From Heterorhizobium halophytocola (GTDB lineage Bacteria > Pseudomonadota > Alphaproteobacteria > Rhizobiales > Rhizobiaceae), in NCBI RefSeq assembly GCF_017873095.1, contig NZ_JAGGJU010000006.1:124001-188000 (forward strand): a DNA stretch of 64,000 nucleotides, given 5' to 3'. The notes under the pieces were generated by a model. It was not told the origin of the DNA. It was given only the letters and a program-made list of their open reading frames with translations, and did not search any database. Both the position numbers and the translations under genes were made by a program. Positions 44,527-53,219 of the stretch are shown here, piece by piece (position 1 is the stretch's first letter; every line of letters begins with the position of its first letter).

Positions 44527-45282
44527 ATGCTTGAAATCAGAAATCTGCACGCCCGTATCGCCGAAGACGGCACCGAAATCATCCGCGGCCTCAACCTGAC
44601 GGTCAAGGCGGGCGAAGTTGCCGCCATCATGGGCCCGAACGGGTCGGGCAAGTCGACGCTGTCCTATATCCTGTCGGGCCGCGAGGACTACGAGGTTACC
44701 GAGGGTGACATCCTCTACAACGGCGAGAGCATTCTGGAGCTCGATCCGGCCGAGCGGGCCGCCAAGGGCATCTTCCTCGCCTTCCAGTATCCGGTCGAGA
44801 TCCCGGGCGTTGCCACCATGCAGTTCCTGAAGGTTGCGATGAACGAGCAGCGCAAGGCGCGTGGCGAAGACGAGCTGAAGACGCCAGATTTCATGCGTCT
44901 GGTCAAGGATGCCGCAGCCAAGCTGAAGATCAATCCGGACATGCTGAAGCGGCCGTTGAATGTCGGTTTCTCCGGTGGCGAGAAGAAGCGCGCCGAAATC
45001 CTGCAGATGGCGCTGCTGGAGCCGCAGCTTTGCGTGCTCGACGAGACCGATTCGGGCCTCGACATCGATGCGCTGAAGATCGTCGCCGACGGCGTCAACG
45101 CTTTGAAGTCGCCCGACCGTGCCACCATCGTCATCACCCACTACCAGCGCCTGCTCGACTATATCGTCCCCGACACGGTCCATGTCCTCTACAAGGGCCA
45201 GATCATCAAGACGGGGACCAAGGACCTGGCACTCGAGCTCGAAGCCAACGGCTATAACGACATCATCGGCGAAGCGGCCTGA
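44527..45282 (+). CDS. sufC: Fe-S assembly ATPase SufC
   Basis: The ABC-type ATPase that drives SufBCD. It has 251 residues. Walker A is GPNGSGKST, the signature is VGFSGGEKKRAE and Walker B LCVLDETDSGLD, with the switch His in ITHYQRLL. No transmembrane part exists, as expected for SufC. ATG 44527 is preceded by AGGA; a TTG at 44521 is also in frame. The gene is immediately followed by sufD. Confidence 0.97.
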   Translation: MLEIRNLHARIAEDGTEIIRGLNLTVKAGEVAAIMGPNGSGKSTLSYILSGREDYEVTEGDILYNGESILELDPAERAAKGIFLAFQYPVEIPGVATMQFLKVAMNEQRKARGEDELKTPDFMRLVKDAAAKLKINPDMLKRPLNVGFSGGEKKRAEILQMALLEPQLCVLDETDSGLDIDALKIVADGVNALKSPDRATIVITHYQRLLDYIVPDTVHVLYKGQIIKTGTKDLALELEANGYNDIIGEAA

Positions 45283-45304
45283 TCGGCAGAGGAGGGCTTT
45301 CCCA

Positions 45305-46585
45305 ATGGATATGAATGCTGCAAACAGGCCGACAGCCGCCGAGAGCGCGCTGAACGAAGCCTATTCGCAACAGGTGGGCTCGCTGCCCGGCAATGGCGCC
45401 GTCTTCACCGCCCGCGACAAGCTGTTCGACCAGCTGAAGCGGGGCGGGCTGCCGACGCGCCGTGTCGAGGCATGGCACTATACCGACCTGAAATCGCTGC
45501 TGCGCCAGGTGCCGGCGTCCGACACCACGGCGAGCGCCAACTCGGTCGACACGATTGTCTCCGGGGCGACGAAGATCGCCCTGGTCCAGGGCTATGCCGC
45601 GACACCCGACAGCCTGCCGGGCGGCCTTACGGTCACCAAGCTCACCGATGCCCTCAGCGCCGGCGATCATGCCGCCGACCTCGTGGCTATCGGTCACGAC
45701 GATGCCATCGGCCAGATCAACGGCAGCTTCGTTTCCGACGGCTATGTGCTGTCGCTGGAGGCCGACGCCGAGCTCGAGCAGCCGGTGGAGCTGCAATGCA
45801 TCCACGCCGGCGGCCAGGTTCACAGCCGCTTCCCGGTCGACTTCGGCGCCGGCAGCAAGGCGACCGTGATCGAGCGGCATCTGGCAGCCGACGGCGATGC
45901 CCCGGCATTCGTCTCGGCCGTCAGCGACGTGACGGTCGGCGACGGCGCCGAGATCACCTGGATCATCGTCCAGGGACAGGGCGCCCAGGATACGCATCTC
46001 AGCCAGTTCAAGGCAAAGCTCGGCACCGATTCCAAGCTGCGGCTGTTCATCGTTAATGCCGGTGGAAAGCTGGTACGCGAAGAAGTGCATGTGGTGACCA
46101 AGGGCGAGGGCTCCGACTTCATCCTGCGCGGCGTCAACCTGCTCGGCGGCGAGACCCACACCGATGTCACCATGACGCTTGCCCATGACCTGCCGAACAC
46201 CACCTCGACGGAAGTGATCCGCAACGTGGTCTTCGACCGCGCCAAGGGCGTGTTCCAGGGGCAGATCCGGGTGGCGCCGGATGCGCAGAAGACCGATGCG
46301 CGGATGGCCTGCAACACGCTGTTGATGTCCGACGACGGCGAGTATTCGGTCAAGCCCGAACTCGAGATCTTCGCCGACGACGTGCAGTGCGCCCATGGCG
46401 CGACGGTTGCCGATATCGACCACACCCATCTCTATTACCTGATGGCGCGCGGCATTCCGGAAAAGAAGGCCCGAGGCCTGCTGATCAATGCCTTCGTCGC
46501 CGAAGTGATCGAGGAACTGGACGACGAGCCGCTGGTCGAGGCGCTGGAAGCCGTGATCTCCAACTGGTTGGAACACCATGGCTGA
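45305..46585 (+). CDS. sufD: Fe-S assembly protein SufD
   Basis: The third SufBCD subunit, 426 residues, a degenerate paralogue of SufB. Blocks include RVEAWHYTDLKSLL near the N-terminus and HTDVTMTLAHDLPNTTSTEVIRNVVFDRAKGVFQGQIRVAPDAQKTDARMACNTLLMSDDGEYSVKPELEIFADDVQCAHGATVADID, the beta-helix signature. GGAGG lies upstream of ATG 45305. Its last 8 bases overlap the VOC gene. Confidence 0.96.
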   Translation: MDMNAANRPTAAESALNEAYSQQVGSLPGNGAVFTARDKLFDQLKRGGLPTRRVEAWHYTDLKSLLRQVPASDTTASANSVDTIVSGATKIALVQGYAATPDSLPGGLTVTKLTDALSAGDHAADLVAIGHDDAIGQINGSFVSDGYVLSLEADAELEQPVELQCIHAGGQVHSRFPVDFGAGSKATVIERHLAADGDAPAFVSAVSDVTVGDGAEITWIIVQGQGAQDTHLSQFKAKLGTDSKLRLFIVNAGGKLVREEVHVVTKGEGSDFILRGVNLLGGETHTDVTMTLAHDLPNTTSTEVIRNVVFDRAKGVFQGQIRVAPDAQKTDARMACNTLLMSDDGEYSVKPELEIFADDVQCAHGATVADIDHTHLYYLMARGIPEKKARGLLINAFVAEVIEELDDEPLVEALEAVISNWLEHHG

Positions 46586-46973
46586 GTTGCCCGTCGGCCT
46601 CGATCATTGCGTCATCCATGTCTCCGACTGGGAAGTCGCCCGCGACTTCTACACGCGGGTCATCGGTACACAAGCGATCGGGCGTGGCGACGGCACCTAT
46701 GTCTTCCGCCTGGGGCGCCAGCAACTCAACGTCCATGGTCCGGGCCTTGAAGACGCGGCACCGCTGGCACGCGTGCCGGTCGTTCCGGGCAACAGCGATC
46801 TCTGCTTCTGCTGGAATGGACCGATCGAAACCGCGATCGAGCATCTGGCGACGCAGGGCGTCGTCATCGAGCTTGGCCCCGTCGAGCGCTATGGCGCGCA
46901 GGGGCCGGGCACGAGCGTCTACTTCCGTGACCCCGACGGGTCCCTGATGGAGTTCATGAGCTATGGACACTAA
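46578..46973 (+). CDS. VOC (glyoxalase/bleomycin resistance) fold protein inside suf
   Basis: A 131-residue member of the vicinal-oxygen-chelate superfamily. Typical blocks are LDHCVIHVSDWEVARDFYTRVIG and GPGTSVYFRDPDGSLMEFMSYG. Possible metal ligands are His10, His54 and Glu near the end. The gene overlaps sufD by 8 bases and sufS by 11 bases, so it is translated as part of the suf operon. Its role in cluster assembly is unknown; oxidised-cysteine or metabolite detoxification are possible. Confidence 0.85.
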   Translation: MAELPVGLDHCVIHVSDWEVARDFYTRVIGTQAIGRGDGTYVFRLGRQQLNVHGPGLEDAAPLARVPVVPGNSDLCFCWNGPIETAIEHLATQGVVIELGPVERYGAQGPGTSVYFRDPDGSLMEFMSYGH

Positions 46974-48213
46974 CGCTTCAGGCAGAGCGACAGCCTACGA
47001 CATCGACAAGGTGCGGGCGGATTTTCCGATCCTGTCTCGCACCGTCCATGACGGCAAGCCATTGGTCTATCTCGACAACGGCGCCTCGGCACAAAAGCCG
47101 CGCCAGGTGATCGAGGCGATCTCGAACGCCTATTCCAACGAATATGCCAATGTCCATCGCGGCCTGCATTTCCTGTCGAATGCGGCGACCGATGCCTATG
47201 AGGCGGCGCGCGAAACCGTGCGCCGGTTCCTGGGCGCCGGCTCGGTGGACGAGATCGTCTTCACCAAATCCTCGACCGAGGCGATCAACACGGTCGCCTA
47301 TGGCTGGGGCATGACCCATATCGAGGAAGGCGACGAGATCGTCATCTCGATCATGGAGCACCACTCCAACATCGTGCCCTGGCATTTCCTGCGGGAGCGC
47401 AAGGGTGCGAAGATCGTCTGGATACCGGTGACCGATGATGGCGCCTTCGACATGGAGGCCTTCGACGCCTGCCTGACGGAACGCACCAAGCTTATCGCCA
47501 TCACCCATATGTCGAATGCGCTTGGCACGGTCGTCGACGTCAAGGACGTCTGCCGGATCGCGCGTGAGCGCGGCATCAAGGTCCTGGTGGACGGCAGCCA
47601 GGCGGCCGTGCACATGCCGGTCAATGTGCGCGACATCGGCTGCGACTGGTATGCGATGACCGGCCACAAACTCTACGGTCCTTCGGGCATCGGCGTGCTT
47701 TATGGCACGGCGGAGGCGCTGGAGGACATGCGGCCCTTCATGGGCGGGGGCGAAATGATCGTCGAGGTGACCGAGGACATGGTGACCTATGCCGACCCGC
47801 CGCACCGCTTCGAGGCCGGTACCCCGCCGATCGTCCAGGCGATCGGCCTTGGCCATGCGCTCGACTATATGGAAAGCCTCGGCCGCGAAGCGATCGCGGC
47901 GCATGAGGCGGACCTGAAGGCCTATGCCGACGAGCGGCTGAAAGCGGTCAATTCTCTGAGGATCTTCGGCGATGCGCCGGGCAAGGGAGCGATTTTCTCC
48001 TTCGAGCTTGCCGGCATCCATGCCCATGACGTCTCGATGGTGATCGACCGCAAGGGTGTTGCGGTCCGGGCCGGCACCCATTGCGCTCAGCCGCTGCTCG
48101 CACGATATGGAGTGACATCCACTTGCCGGGCGTCCTTTGCCCTCTACAATACCCGCGAAGAAGTCGATGCTCTGGCCGATGCGCTGGACTATGCCCGAAC
48201 CTTCTTCGCCTAG
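46963..48213 (+). CDS. sufS: Cysteine desulfurase SufS
   Basis: The group II desulfurase of the Suf pathway, 416 residues. The PLP lysine is in MTGHKLYGPSG; the active-site Cys is in RAGTHCAQPLL, followed by the long SufS-type C-terminal part. Other motifs are VYLDNGASAQKPRQVIEAISNAY and MEHHSNIVPW. It overlaps the VOC gene by 11 bases. SufE is not encoded here, so sulfur transfer must involve another protein or the first desulfurase. Confidence 0.97.
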   Translation: MDTNASGRATAYDIDKVRADFPILSRTVHDGKPLVYLDNGASAQKPRQVIEAISNAYSNEYANVHRGLHFLSNAATDAYEAARETVRRFLGAGSVDEIVFTKSSTEAINTVAYGWGMTHIEEGDEIVISIMEHHSNIVPWHFLRERKGAKIVWIPVTDDGAFDMEAFDACLTERTKLIAITHMSNALGTVVDVKDVCRIARERGIKVLVDGSQAAVHMPVNVRDIGCDWYAMTGHKLYGPSGIGVLYGTAEALEDMRPFMGGGEMIVEVTEDMVTYADPPHRFEAGTPPIVQAIGLGHALDYMESLGREAIAAHEADLKAYADERLKAVNSLRIFGDAPGKGAIFSFELAGIHAHDVSMVIDRKGVAVRAGTHCAQPLLARYGVTSTCRASFALYNTREEVDALADALDYARTFFA

Positions 48214-48222
48214 GAGACGACC

Positions 48223-48600
48223 ATGAGCACCGAAAGCGAAACCCCGGCCAACAGCCGCGACGACATCATCAACTCGGCGATCCCGCAGGCGGAACTGGCG
48301 CGTCTGTCGGACGATATCGTCGGTGCGCTGAAGACCGTCTACGATCCGGAAATCCCGGCCGACATCTACGAACTTGGCCTGATCTACAAGATCGACATCG
48401 AGGACGACCGCTCGGTCAACATCGTCATGACGCTGACGGCGCCGGGCTGCCCGGTGGCCGGCGAAATGCCGGGCTGGGTGCAGAATGCCGTCAGTGCCGT
48501 CGAGGGCGTCTCGCATGTCGACGTCGAGATGAGCTTCGATCCGCCATGGACGCCGGACCGCATGTCCGAAGAGGCGCAGGTCGCCGTCGGCTGGTACTAG
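48223..48600 (+). CDS. sufT: SufT / DUF59 (MIP18-like) protein
   Basis: A 125-residue protein of the MIP18 family, helping mature Fe-S proteins. The conserved segment is YDPEIPADIYELGLIYKIDIEDDRSVNIVMTLTAPGCPVAGEMPGWVQNAV, with the functional Cys in APGCPV. The end (VEMSFDPPWTPDRMSEEA) also fits. It starts 9 bases after sufS. The name sufT follows common use for this operon position. Confidence 0.9.
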   Translation: MSTESETPANSRDDIINSAIPQAELARLSDDIVGALKTVYDPEIPADIYELGLIYKIDIEDDRSVNIVMTLTAPGCPVAGEMPGWVQNAVSAVEGVSHVDVEMSFDPPWTPDRMSEEAQVAVGWY

Positions 48601-48722
48601 GCGACTTCTTGCGCCCGCAAGGGCGCCACAGTCCCAGCCGGCCTTGATGTCGGCGGGGACTCTGACTAGATTCCCTTCAAGGCACCGGACCTTGACCCCG
48701 GTTGTCACAGGAGATTTTTAAA

Positions 48723-49115
48723 ATGGGCTTTCAAGTCATGAGCATGACGCAGGCGGCGGCAGACCGTGTGCGGGCAATCGTCGACAATGCCGGCGGTGAC
48801 GCAAGAGGTGTGCGCGTCGGCATCAAGAAGGGCGGCTGCGCCGGGATGGAATATACCGTCGACCTGGTGACCGAGCCGAATGCCAAGGACGATCTGATCG
48901 GCCGCGACGGTGCCTCGGTCTGGATCGACCCGGCGGCCGTGCTCTATCTGCTCGGCACGCAGATGGATTTCGAAGTCACCAAGCTGCGCTCCGGCTTCAC
49001 CTTCACCAATCCCAACCAGACGTCTGCCTGCGGCTGCGGCGAGTCGGTCGAGCTGAAAGCCGCCGACCTCGCAGAACTCGCCCGCCAGAAACAGGCGGCC
49101 GGCGTTTCAGGCTGA
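48723..49115 (+). CDS. sufA: A-type iron-sulfur carrier SufA/IscA
   Basis: A 130-residue cluster carrier. The three conserved cysteines are visible: KGGCAGMEY and SACGCGES near the C-terminus. AGGAG lies 8 bases before ATG 48723; an upstream in-frame ATG at 48702 lacks a good site. It is the last gene of the operon, and a strong terminator follows 27 bases later. Confidence 0.95.
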   Translation: MGFQVMSMTQAAADRVRAIVDNAGGDARGVRVGIKKGGCAGMEYTVDLVTEPNAKDDLIGRDGASVWIDPAAVLYLLGTQMDFEVTKLRSGFTFTNPNQTSACGCGESVELKAADLAELARQKQAAGVSG

Positions 49116-49142
49116 TTCTTCGAGACATGATGACGATGCCTG

Positions 49143-49168
49143 AGCCCGGCCAGCGCGCCGGGCTTTTT
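49143..49168 (+). terminator. Intrinsic terminator of the suf operon
   Basis: AGCCCGGC and GCCGGGCT form an 8-bp perfect stem with a CAGCGC loop, followed by a T run. It closes the operon that began at 41271. Confidence 0.9.
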
Positions 49169-49267
49169 CGTGGGTTGCGACGACTTCAAGTGACCCGTGT
49201 CGGCCAATGCGCTCGACGGGCGGCTTTTCACCCCATCGGTAATCACCCAGCGCGACACAATACGCAC

Positions 49268-49555
49268 GTGTTCACGACCGACGAAGAACGTTAGGGGTAT
49301 ATGATCGTCAAGGCGATCGTGCGCGAGACTATCAGCCCCAAGCGGATCTTCATGCGCGATCAGAAAAGCTATTGCGGAATTCTGATCGACAACAACAACC
49401 GCAAGCCTCTGGCGCGGTTGTGGTTCAACAGGTCGGTGAAATATATCGGCCTCTTCGACGGGGAAGCCGAGGAGCGGTTGATCGTCGATACGCTCGATCA
49501 GATCTACGAATACTCCGATCGCCTCAAGGCAGGGGCCGCCAAATACGCGGTCTGA
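49268..49555 (+). pseudogene. C-terminal remnant of a COG4748-type restriction enzyme
   Basis: The open frame from ATG 49301 gives 84 residues: IVKAIVRETISPKRIFMRDQKSYCGILIDNNNRKPLARLWFN... and KYIGLFDGEAEERLIVDTLDQIYEYSDRLKAG, which match the conserved C-terminus of predicted type I/IV restriction endonucleases. The same frame continues upstream without an N-terminal methionine, as VFTTDEER, then a TAG (49292-49294), then GYMIVKAI. In the family a residue stands at that position, so an in-frame stop has broken the gene. No nuclease domain is present upstream, so the enzyme is lost. The fragment itself could still be translated. Confidence 0.6.
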
Positions 49556-49581
49556 ACGTGGCGGATGACGTCACCCAAGCG

Positions 49582-49908
49582 TCAGTCCCGCTTGATCGAC
49601 ATCAGCACGTCCCACATGTCCGCGCCGGTCTCGAAGACGGCGGCGCTGGCCTGGAAGGCGGTCTTGGCCGTCAGGGTGTCGAGCATTTCGCCTGCAAGGT
49701 CGACATTCGATCCTGTCGGCGATGGCAGTCCGCCGGAGGAAGCGACCTTTGCCGTGACACCGGCGCCGGAAGGGCTGTCCAGATACGTAACGCGCCGGTC
49801 GTAACCCGGCGTCATGCTGTTGGCGATATTGTCCGCCGTGGCGGAGAGGCGCGTGGTCTGCGCCCTCATCCCCGACACGGCGGTTGTCATGGCTGCGGCA
49901 ATCGTCAT
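49582..49908 (-). CDS. Orphan flagellar rod-like protein (FlgC-type)
   Basis: From ATG 49908 the protein has 108 residues. The N-terminus (TTAVSGMRAQTTRLSATADNIANSMTPGYDRR) is the rod-protein signature, and the C-terminus (VDLAGEMLDTLTAKTAFQASAAVFETGADMWDVLMSIKR) is the flagellar basal-body C-terminal motif. The spacing between them is short, as in FlgC-like proteins. No other flagellar genes are nearby, so it is an orphan paralogue. A true rod role needs the rest of the flagellar cluster elsewhere. Confidence 0.75.
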   Translation of the reverse strand: MTIAAAMTTAVSGMRAQTTRLSATADNIANSMTPGYDRRVTYLDSPSGAGVTAKVASSGGLPSPTGSNVDLAGEMLDTLTAKTAFQASAAVFETGADMWDVLMSIKRD

Positions 49909-50342
49909 TACAGTAGTCCCCATGCGCAGACGGTCGTGAGCTGCCGTTATAGGCGGGTAACCACTATCAAATGCTAAAAAAGCTATCTGTATGAAGGCTT
50001 GCCGGTCTCGTTCGCATTTGAACGAAAGGCGCAAGATCTGCTCAACGTTTCGGGCCGGACTTTGCCCTACCGGGGCGGGCCTGCGGCGCGGAACCCGTCG
50101 ATTTCCGGGGATCAGGGCCGAAGCCTGCGATCCCGTGCGGAGGCGTCAGGGCCTGCGGAAATTCAGGATAATGCGGGCACGACGGGGAAACGCGGCAGCG
50201 TATACGGCTGGCGCGGGGTCACCCGAAAGGGGCACGATACCGGGGGAGACAGGTACAAAAACGGGTAATGGCGACACGCAAACGAATCTGGAAGATCGGG
50301 ACGTGGCTCGAGAACCGGCTTTGGATGGTGTGTGGGGAGAAA
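49909..50342. other. 434-base gap without a recognised gene
   Basis: I see no supported gene, RNA or repeat here. Several overlapping short open frames exist but none has a good ribosome site or familiar sequence. GC content is high, and the stretch probably carries the promoter of the flagellar-rod-like gene plus sequence downstream of the 71-residue gene. Confidence 0.5.
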
Positions 50343-50558
50343 TTATTTCTTGACGGTCTTGCGTGCGCGGGGCTTTTTCTCCGGCGCGGGTTCGTCAACC
50401 GTCTGTTGCAGGCGCATCTCGCGCAGACGGGCGGTCTTCTTTTCGCGCTCGGCCACTTCGGAGGCCATGATCTCGCGGGCTATGACGTCGGTGCGCTCGG
50501 CGCGGGCCTGCAGTGTCAACTTGACCGGCTTCGTGCCAGCGTCATTCGTCTCAGTCAC
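50343..50558 (-). CDS. 71-residue charged hypothetical protein
   Basis: Not recognised. From GTG 50558 the protein reads TETNDAGTKPVKLTLQARAERTDVIAREIMASEVAEREKKTARLREMRLQQ, then a lysine/proline-rich tail ending ARKTVKK. AAGGAGG lies 6 bases before the GTG, a near-perfect ribosome site. A predicted long helix (residues 15-50) with basic tail suggests nucleic-acid or protein binding. Confidence 0.65.
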   Translation of the reverse strand: MTETNDAGTKPVKLTLQARAERTDVIAREIMASEVAEREKKTARLREMRLQQTVDEPAPEKKPRARKTVKK

Positions 50559-50725
50559 GTCATTCCTCCTTCGACCGCCGGAGTGCGGCACATCTTTCGT
50601 GCCGCACCTTGAAAAGCGCCATGGGGCAGTGTCACGCAGCAGGCGTGGCACCGGTGGGACGCCCTAGCGCGCTATGCGCTGGAATTGTTGTCTTCGAACC
50701 AGGGCCGGCCCGAAGCGCGTCGGCA

Positions 50726-51007
50726 TCAGCGTGCCGGACCGCCTGTGCCAGTCCCGGCACCAGCTCCGGCGCCACGGGTGAACACCTTCTTCTTCGGTGC
50801 GGGCAGCAGGCCTTCGCGCTGCATCTTCTTGCGGGCCAGCTTGCGTGCACGGCGGATGGCGTCTGCCTTTTCGCGCGCGCGCTTTTCTGACGGCTTTTCA
50901 AACGCACGACGTGCCTTCATTTCGCGGAATACGCCTTCGCGCTGCATCTTCTTCTTGAGGACGCGGAGCGCCTGATCGACATTGTTGTCCCGTACGATAA
51001 CTTGCAA
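50726..51007 (-). CDS. rpsU: 30S ribosomal protein S21
   Basis: A small-subunit protein that helps 30S pair with messenger RNA. It begins at a TTG (51007) as [25 protein letters not shown], with AAGGAG 5 bases upstream; the open frame extends upstream but the S21 family starts here. It has 93 residues against about 60-75 in many bacteria, with a glycine/threonine-rich C-terminal extension ([16 protein letters not shown]). The neighbour cspA suggests that both belong to a cold-response region. Confidence 0.92.
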   Translation of the reverse strand: MQVIVRDNNVDQALRVLKKKMQREGVFREMKARRAFEKPSEKRAREKADAIRRARKLARKKMQREGLLPAPKKKVFTRGAGAGAGTGTGGPAR

Positions 51008-51350
51008 AACATCTCCTTGGGCGGCGAGGCCGCTGGTTGTGGGGGAAGGTGACCCTTCCCGGTTGCCCGACTGCACGGACGATGGACCGGCATGAATGGC
51101 CAGGTCCGCTGCGTGCTGCGGGCGGGCGTCGACGTCGCGAAAACGCGATGCGTCGCTCGAAGGCTTCGTGAGTGCACTGCATGCATTGTTGCGGCAGTTC
51201 CTCGAGGTCCGAATGTCGATTCGGGAGGCCTCAGGTGCGGCGCGGATCCAGATGGCGAGCGCACTGGAAACCGATATTGCCATATCCGCCTGACGACGGA
51301 CGAGAGAATGCATACAAGCATTCTCGCACTTTAAACACAATCGGCTAGAG
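51008..51350 (-). other. Upstream region of rpsU with an 8-bp inverted repeat
   Basis: No gene is supported in this gap. A perfect inverted repeat (GAGAATGC at 51304-51311 and GCATTCTC at 51318-51325) lies close to the cspA terminator on the far side. It may be a promoter element or a second hairpin. The segment nearest rpsU is the leader of its message. Confidence 0.5.
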
Positions 51351-51386
51351 CCAAAAAAGCAAAAGGCCGGGACTTCTCCCGACCTT
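51351..51386 (-). terminator. Intrinsic terminator of cspA
   Basis: On the minus strand AAGGTCGGGA and TCCCGGCCTT pair (one G-T/C mismatch) around a four-base loop. A T-rich tail follows (TTTTGCTTTTTT). It lies 62 bases after the cspA stop, so the message has a modest 3' end before the hairpin. Confidence 0.8.
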
Positions 51387-51447
51387 CCTTAGCCACTGCA
51401 GCTATATGCGTGCCAGTACATCCGTGGTCACGCAGCGCAATGACAAA

Positions 51448-51657
51448 TCAAGCAGCGCGCAGGTTGTCAGCGGAGCTCTTGCCAGAACGGCGATCCTGTA
51501 CGATGTCGTACGAGATCTTCTGGCCTTCGTTCAGGCTGCCCATGCCAGCGCGTTCAACGGCAGAAATGTGGACGAAAACGTCCTGGCTGCCATCTTCCGG
51601 CTGGATGAAACCAAAACCCTTGGTGCTGTTAAACCACTTTACGGTGCCAATGCTCAT
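51448..51657 (-). CDS. cspA: Cold-shock protein CspA-like
   Basis: A 69-residue OB-fold single-strand RNA chaperone. RNP-1 (KGFGFI) and RNP-2 (VFVHIS) motifs are intact within [19 protein letters not shown] and [19 protein letters not shown] lies 7 bases before the ATG. The leader upstream holds a small inverted repeat and may be long, as in cold-shock genes. Other csp copies probably exist elsewhere in the genome. Confidence 0.96.
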   Translation of the reverse strand: MSIGTVKWFNSTKGFGFIQPEDGSQDVFVHISAVERAGMGSLNEGQKISYDIVQDRRSGKSSADNLRAA

Positions 51658-52197
51658 AACGATTTCCTTTCAATCGTAGTGTGGGCCCGGTCATATTGAC
51701 CGACAATGTAATCGACGTTGAGAGGAGATCTGGATAAAGCCGAAGGCTGCCTAGAAAGTCGCTAGCAAAGTTCGATGACCGGAACTTAAGCTTTATTTCA
51801 AAATATGCAAGGCTCAGGCGAAAATAAATTGCGCTGCGCGAGCCAGGGTTGTGCTGAGGTAACCCCGGTTGCAAGCGGTTTCATCGTGTTTACCGGCCGA
51901 TCATGGCCACTTCAAGATGCCGTGTCTGCGGCGGTGAACCCCTGTGAGCAAGGGCCTGCGTGCCTCTCCTGTGATGCGTGAAAGATGGATCGCAGCGGCG
52001 TTGGATCGGAGAGACAACGGCATTCGAGACCCAATTCGGCGCATGCTATTTTTTTCCGTTATCGCGGCAATCGCGTGAAGCAAGCGGCTTGTGAACCGAG
52101 AATCATCAGGCAGAAAAACCACTTAGCCCGCAGGAACGATTCTTTTCGGGTCGGGCCTGCACCTGGTCCTGCCAGTCGGAGCCTGGCACTTGCGGCG
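51658..52197. other. 540-base gap: cspA leader and downstream of the EamA gene
   Basis: No gene is supported; a 73-codon minus-strand frame at 51901-52122 lacks a ribosome site or recognisable sequence. The part next to cspA is AT-richer and includes CGGTCA-TAT-TGACCG (51688-51702), a perfect 6-bp inverted repeat about 30 bases before the cspA start. That palindrome could be an operator or a hairpin in the leader. Confidence 0.5.
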
Positions 52198-53121
52198 CTA
52201 GTTGAGGCTGATCAGGGCGGTGCCGAGGATGGCGAGTGCTGCACCACCCCAGGCACGGGCCCGCGGCCTCTGGCCGCTTCTGAGCCAGACCATCGGCAGG
52301 ATGACGATCGGCGTCATGGACGACAGGGTGGAGACGATGCCGACATTGCCGCCGGAGAGGGCCGCCATCAGTAGCGACATGCCGAGCGCCGTGCCGAAAA
52401 ACGCGGCGGTGACCGCAAGGCCGAGATCACGGGCGACAAGGCGATCCGTGTCGCGGCGCATGCGCGGCAGGACAAGCAGCGCCCAGAAGACCAGAACGGC
52501 AAAGCCGGCGCGCACGGCCATGGCCGCGAAAGGCTCGACGCCCGACGCCATGGCGGGTCTGGCGAGCAGGCTTCCGACCGCCTGACCAAGCGCGGTGATG
52601 ATGCCGAAGGCGATGCCAAGCAGGGATATCGGCGGGGTCGGCGGCGCCGGGGCCTCGATCGGCCTGGCGTCGACGAGCGGAATCATCGGCGCCGGACGTC
52701 GCCGGCGCATGCCGATGGCAATCGCGATGCCGGCCAGAATAAGGATCACGCCGGCACCCTGTACCGGCGTGATCGTCTCGCCGAGCGCCAGATAGCCGAG
52801 CAGCAGCGCAAAGGGCGAGGCAAGCGAGAAGAGCAGGGCTGTGACGCGGGGACCGGCGGTAAAGATCGCGGCGAAATAGGTGGTCGAGGCAATGACGATG
52901 CCGGCAAGGCTGGAGCCGATCAGGGCCTTGACCTGCCAGAGCTCGAGCGTTACCCAGCCGCCGGCAAAGGTCGCGGCGAGCGCGGTCAGCACGAAGGCTG
53001 CGGTCAGCTGCCATCGGGCAAGCCGCATCAGCGGCACGCGGCCGTTGAGTTCGTTGACGAACATCGACGATGCCGCGATGCAGACGGCCGAACCGATGGC
53101 CAGAGCGTCGTAGAAAAACAT
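52198..53121 (-). CDS. EamA/DMT family exporter
   Basis: A 307-residue inner-membrane protein with about ten hydrophobic helices in two EamA repeats (about residues 1-138 and 165-307), joined by a proline-rich loop (PMIPLVDARPIEAPAPPTPP). Such proteins often export metabolites; the substrate is unknown. It reads in the same direction as gcvP, 130 bases downstream of it, but a hairpin separates them. Confidence 0.87.
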   Translation of the reverse strand: MFFYDALAIGSAVCIAASSMFVNELNGRVPLMRLARWQLTAAFVLTALAATFAGGWVTLELWQVKALIGSSLAGIVIASTTYFAAIFTAGPRVTALLFSLASPFALLLGYLALGETITPVQGAGVILILAGIAIAIGMRRRRPAPMIPLVDARPIEAPAPPTPPISLLGIAFGIITALGQAVGSLLARPAMASGVEPFAAMAVRAGFAVLVFWALLVLPRMRRDTDRLVARDLGLAVTAAFFGTALGMSLLMAALSGGNVGIVSTLSSMTPIVILPMVWLRSGQRPRARAWGGAALAILGTALISLN

Positions 53122-53219
53122 GGGGCAGACCCGCCACTATGGGATTGCGCGAGCTATGCGGCGATCCCGGGCGAAAGGCAAGCGGGCAGGCGGACGAGAG
53201 GGGCAGTTCTGGTGGTGGT

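Noticed and set aside
51901..52122. 73-codon minus-strand frame in the gap beyond cspA
   Set aside because: It has no ribosome site, no familiar sequence and no operon context; the gap is more simply non-coding.
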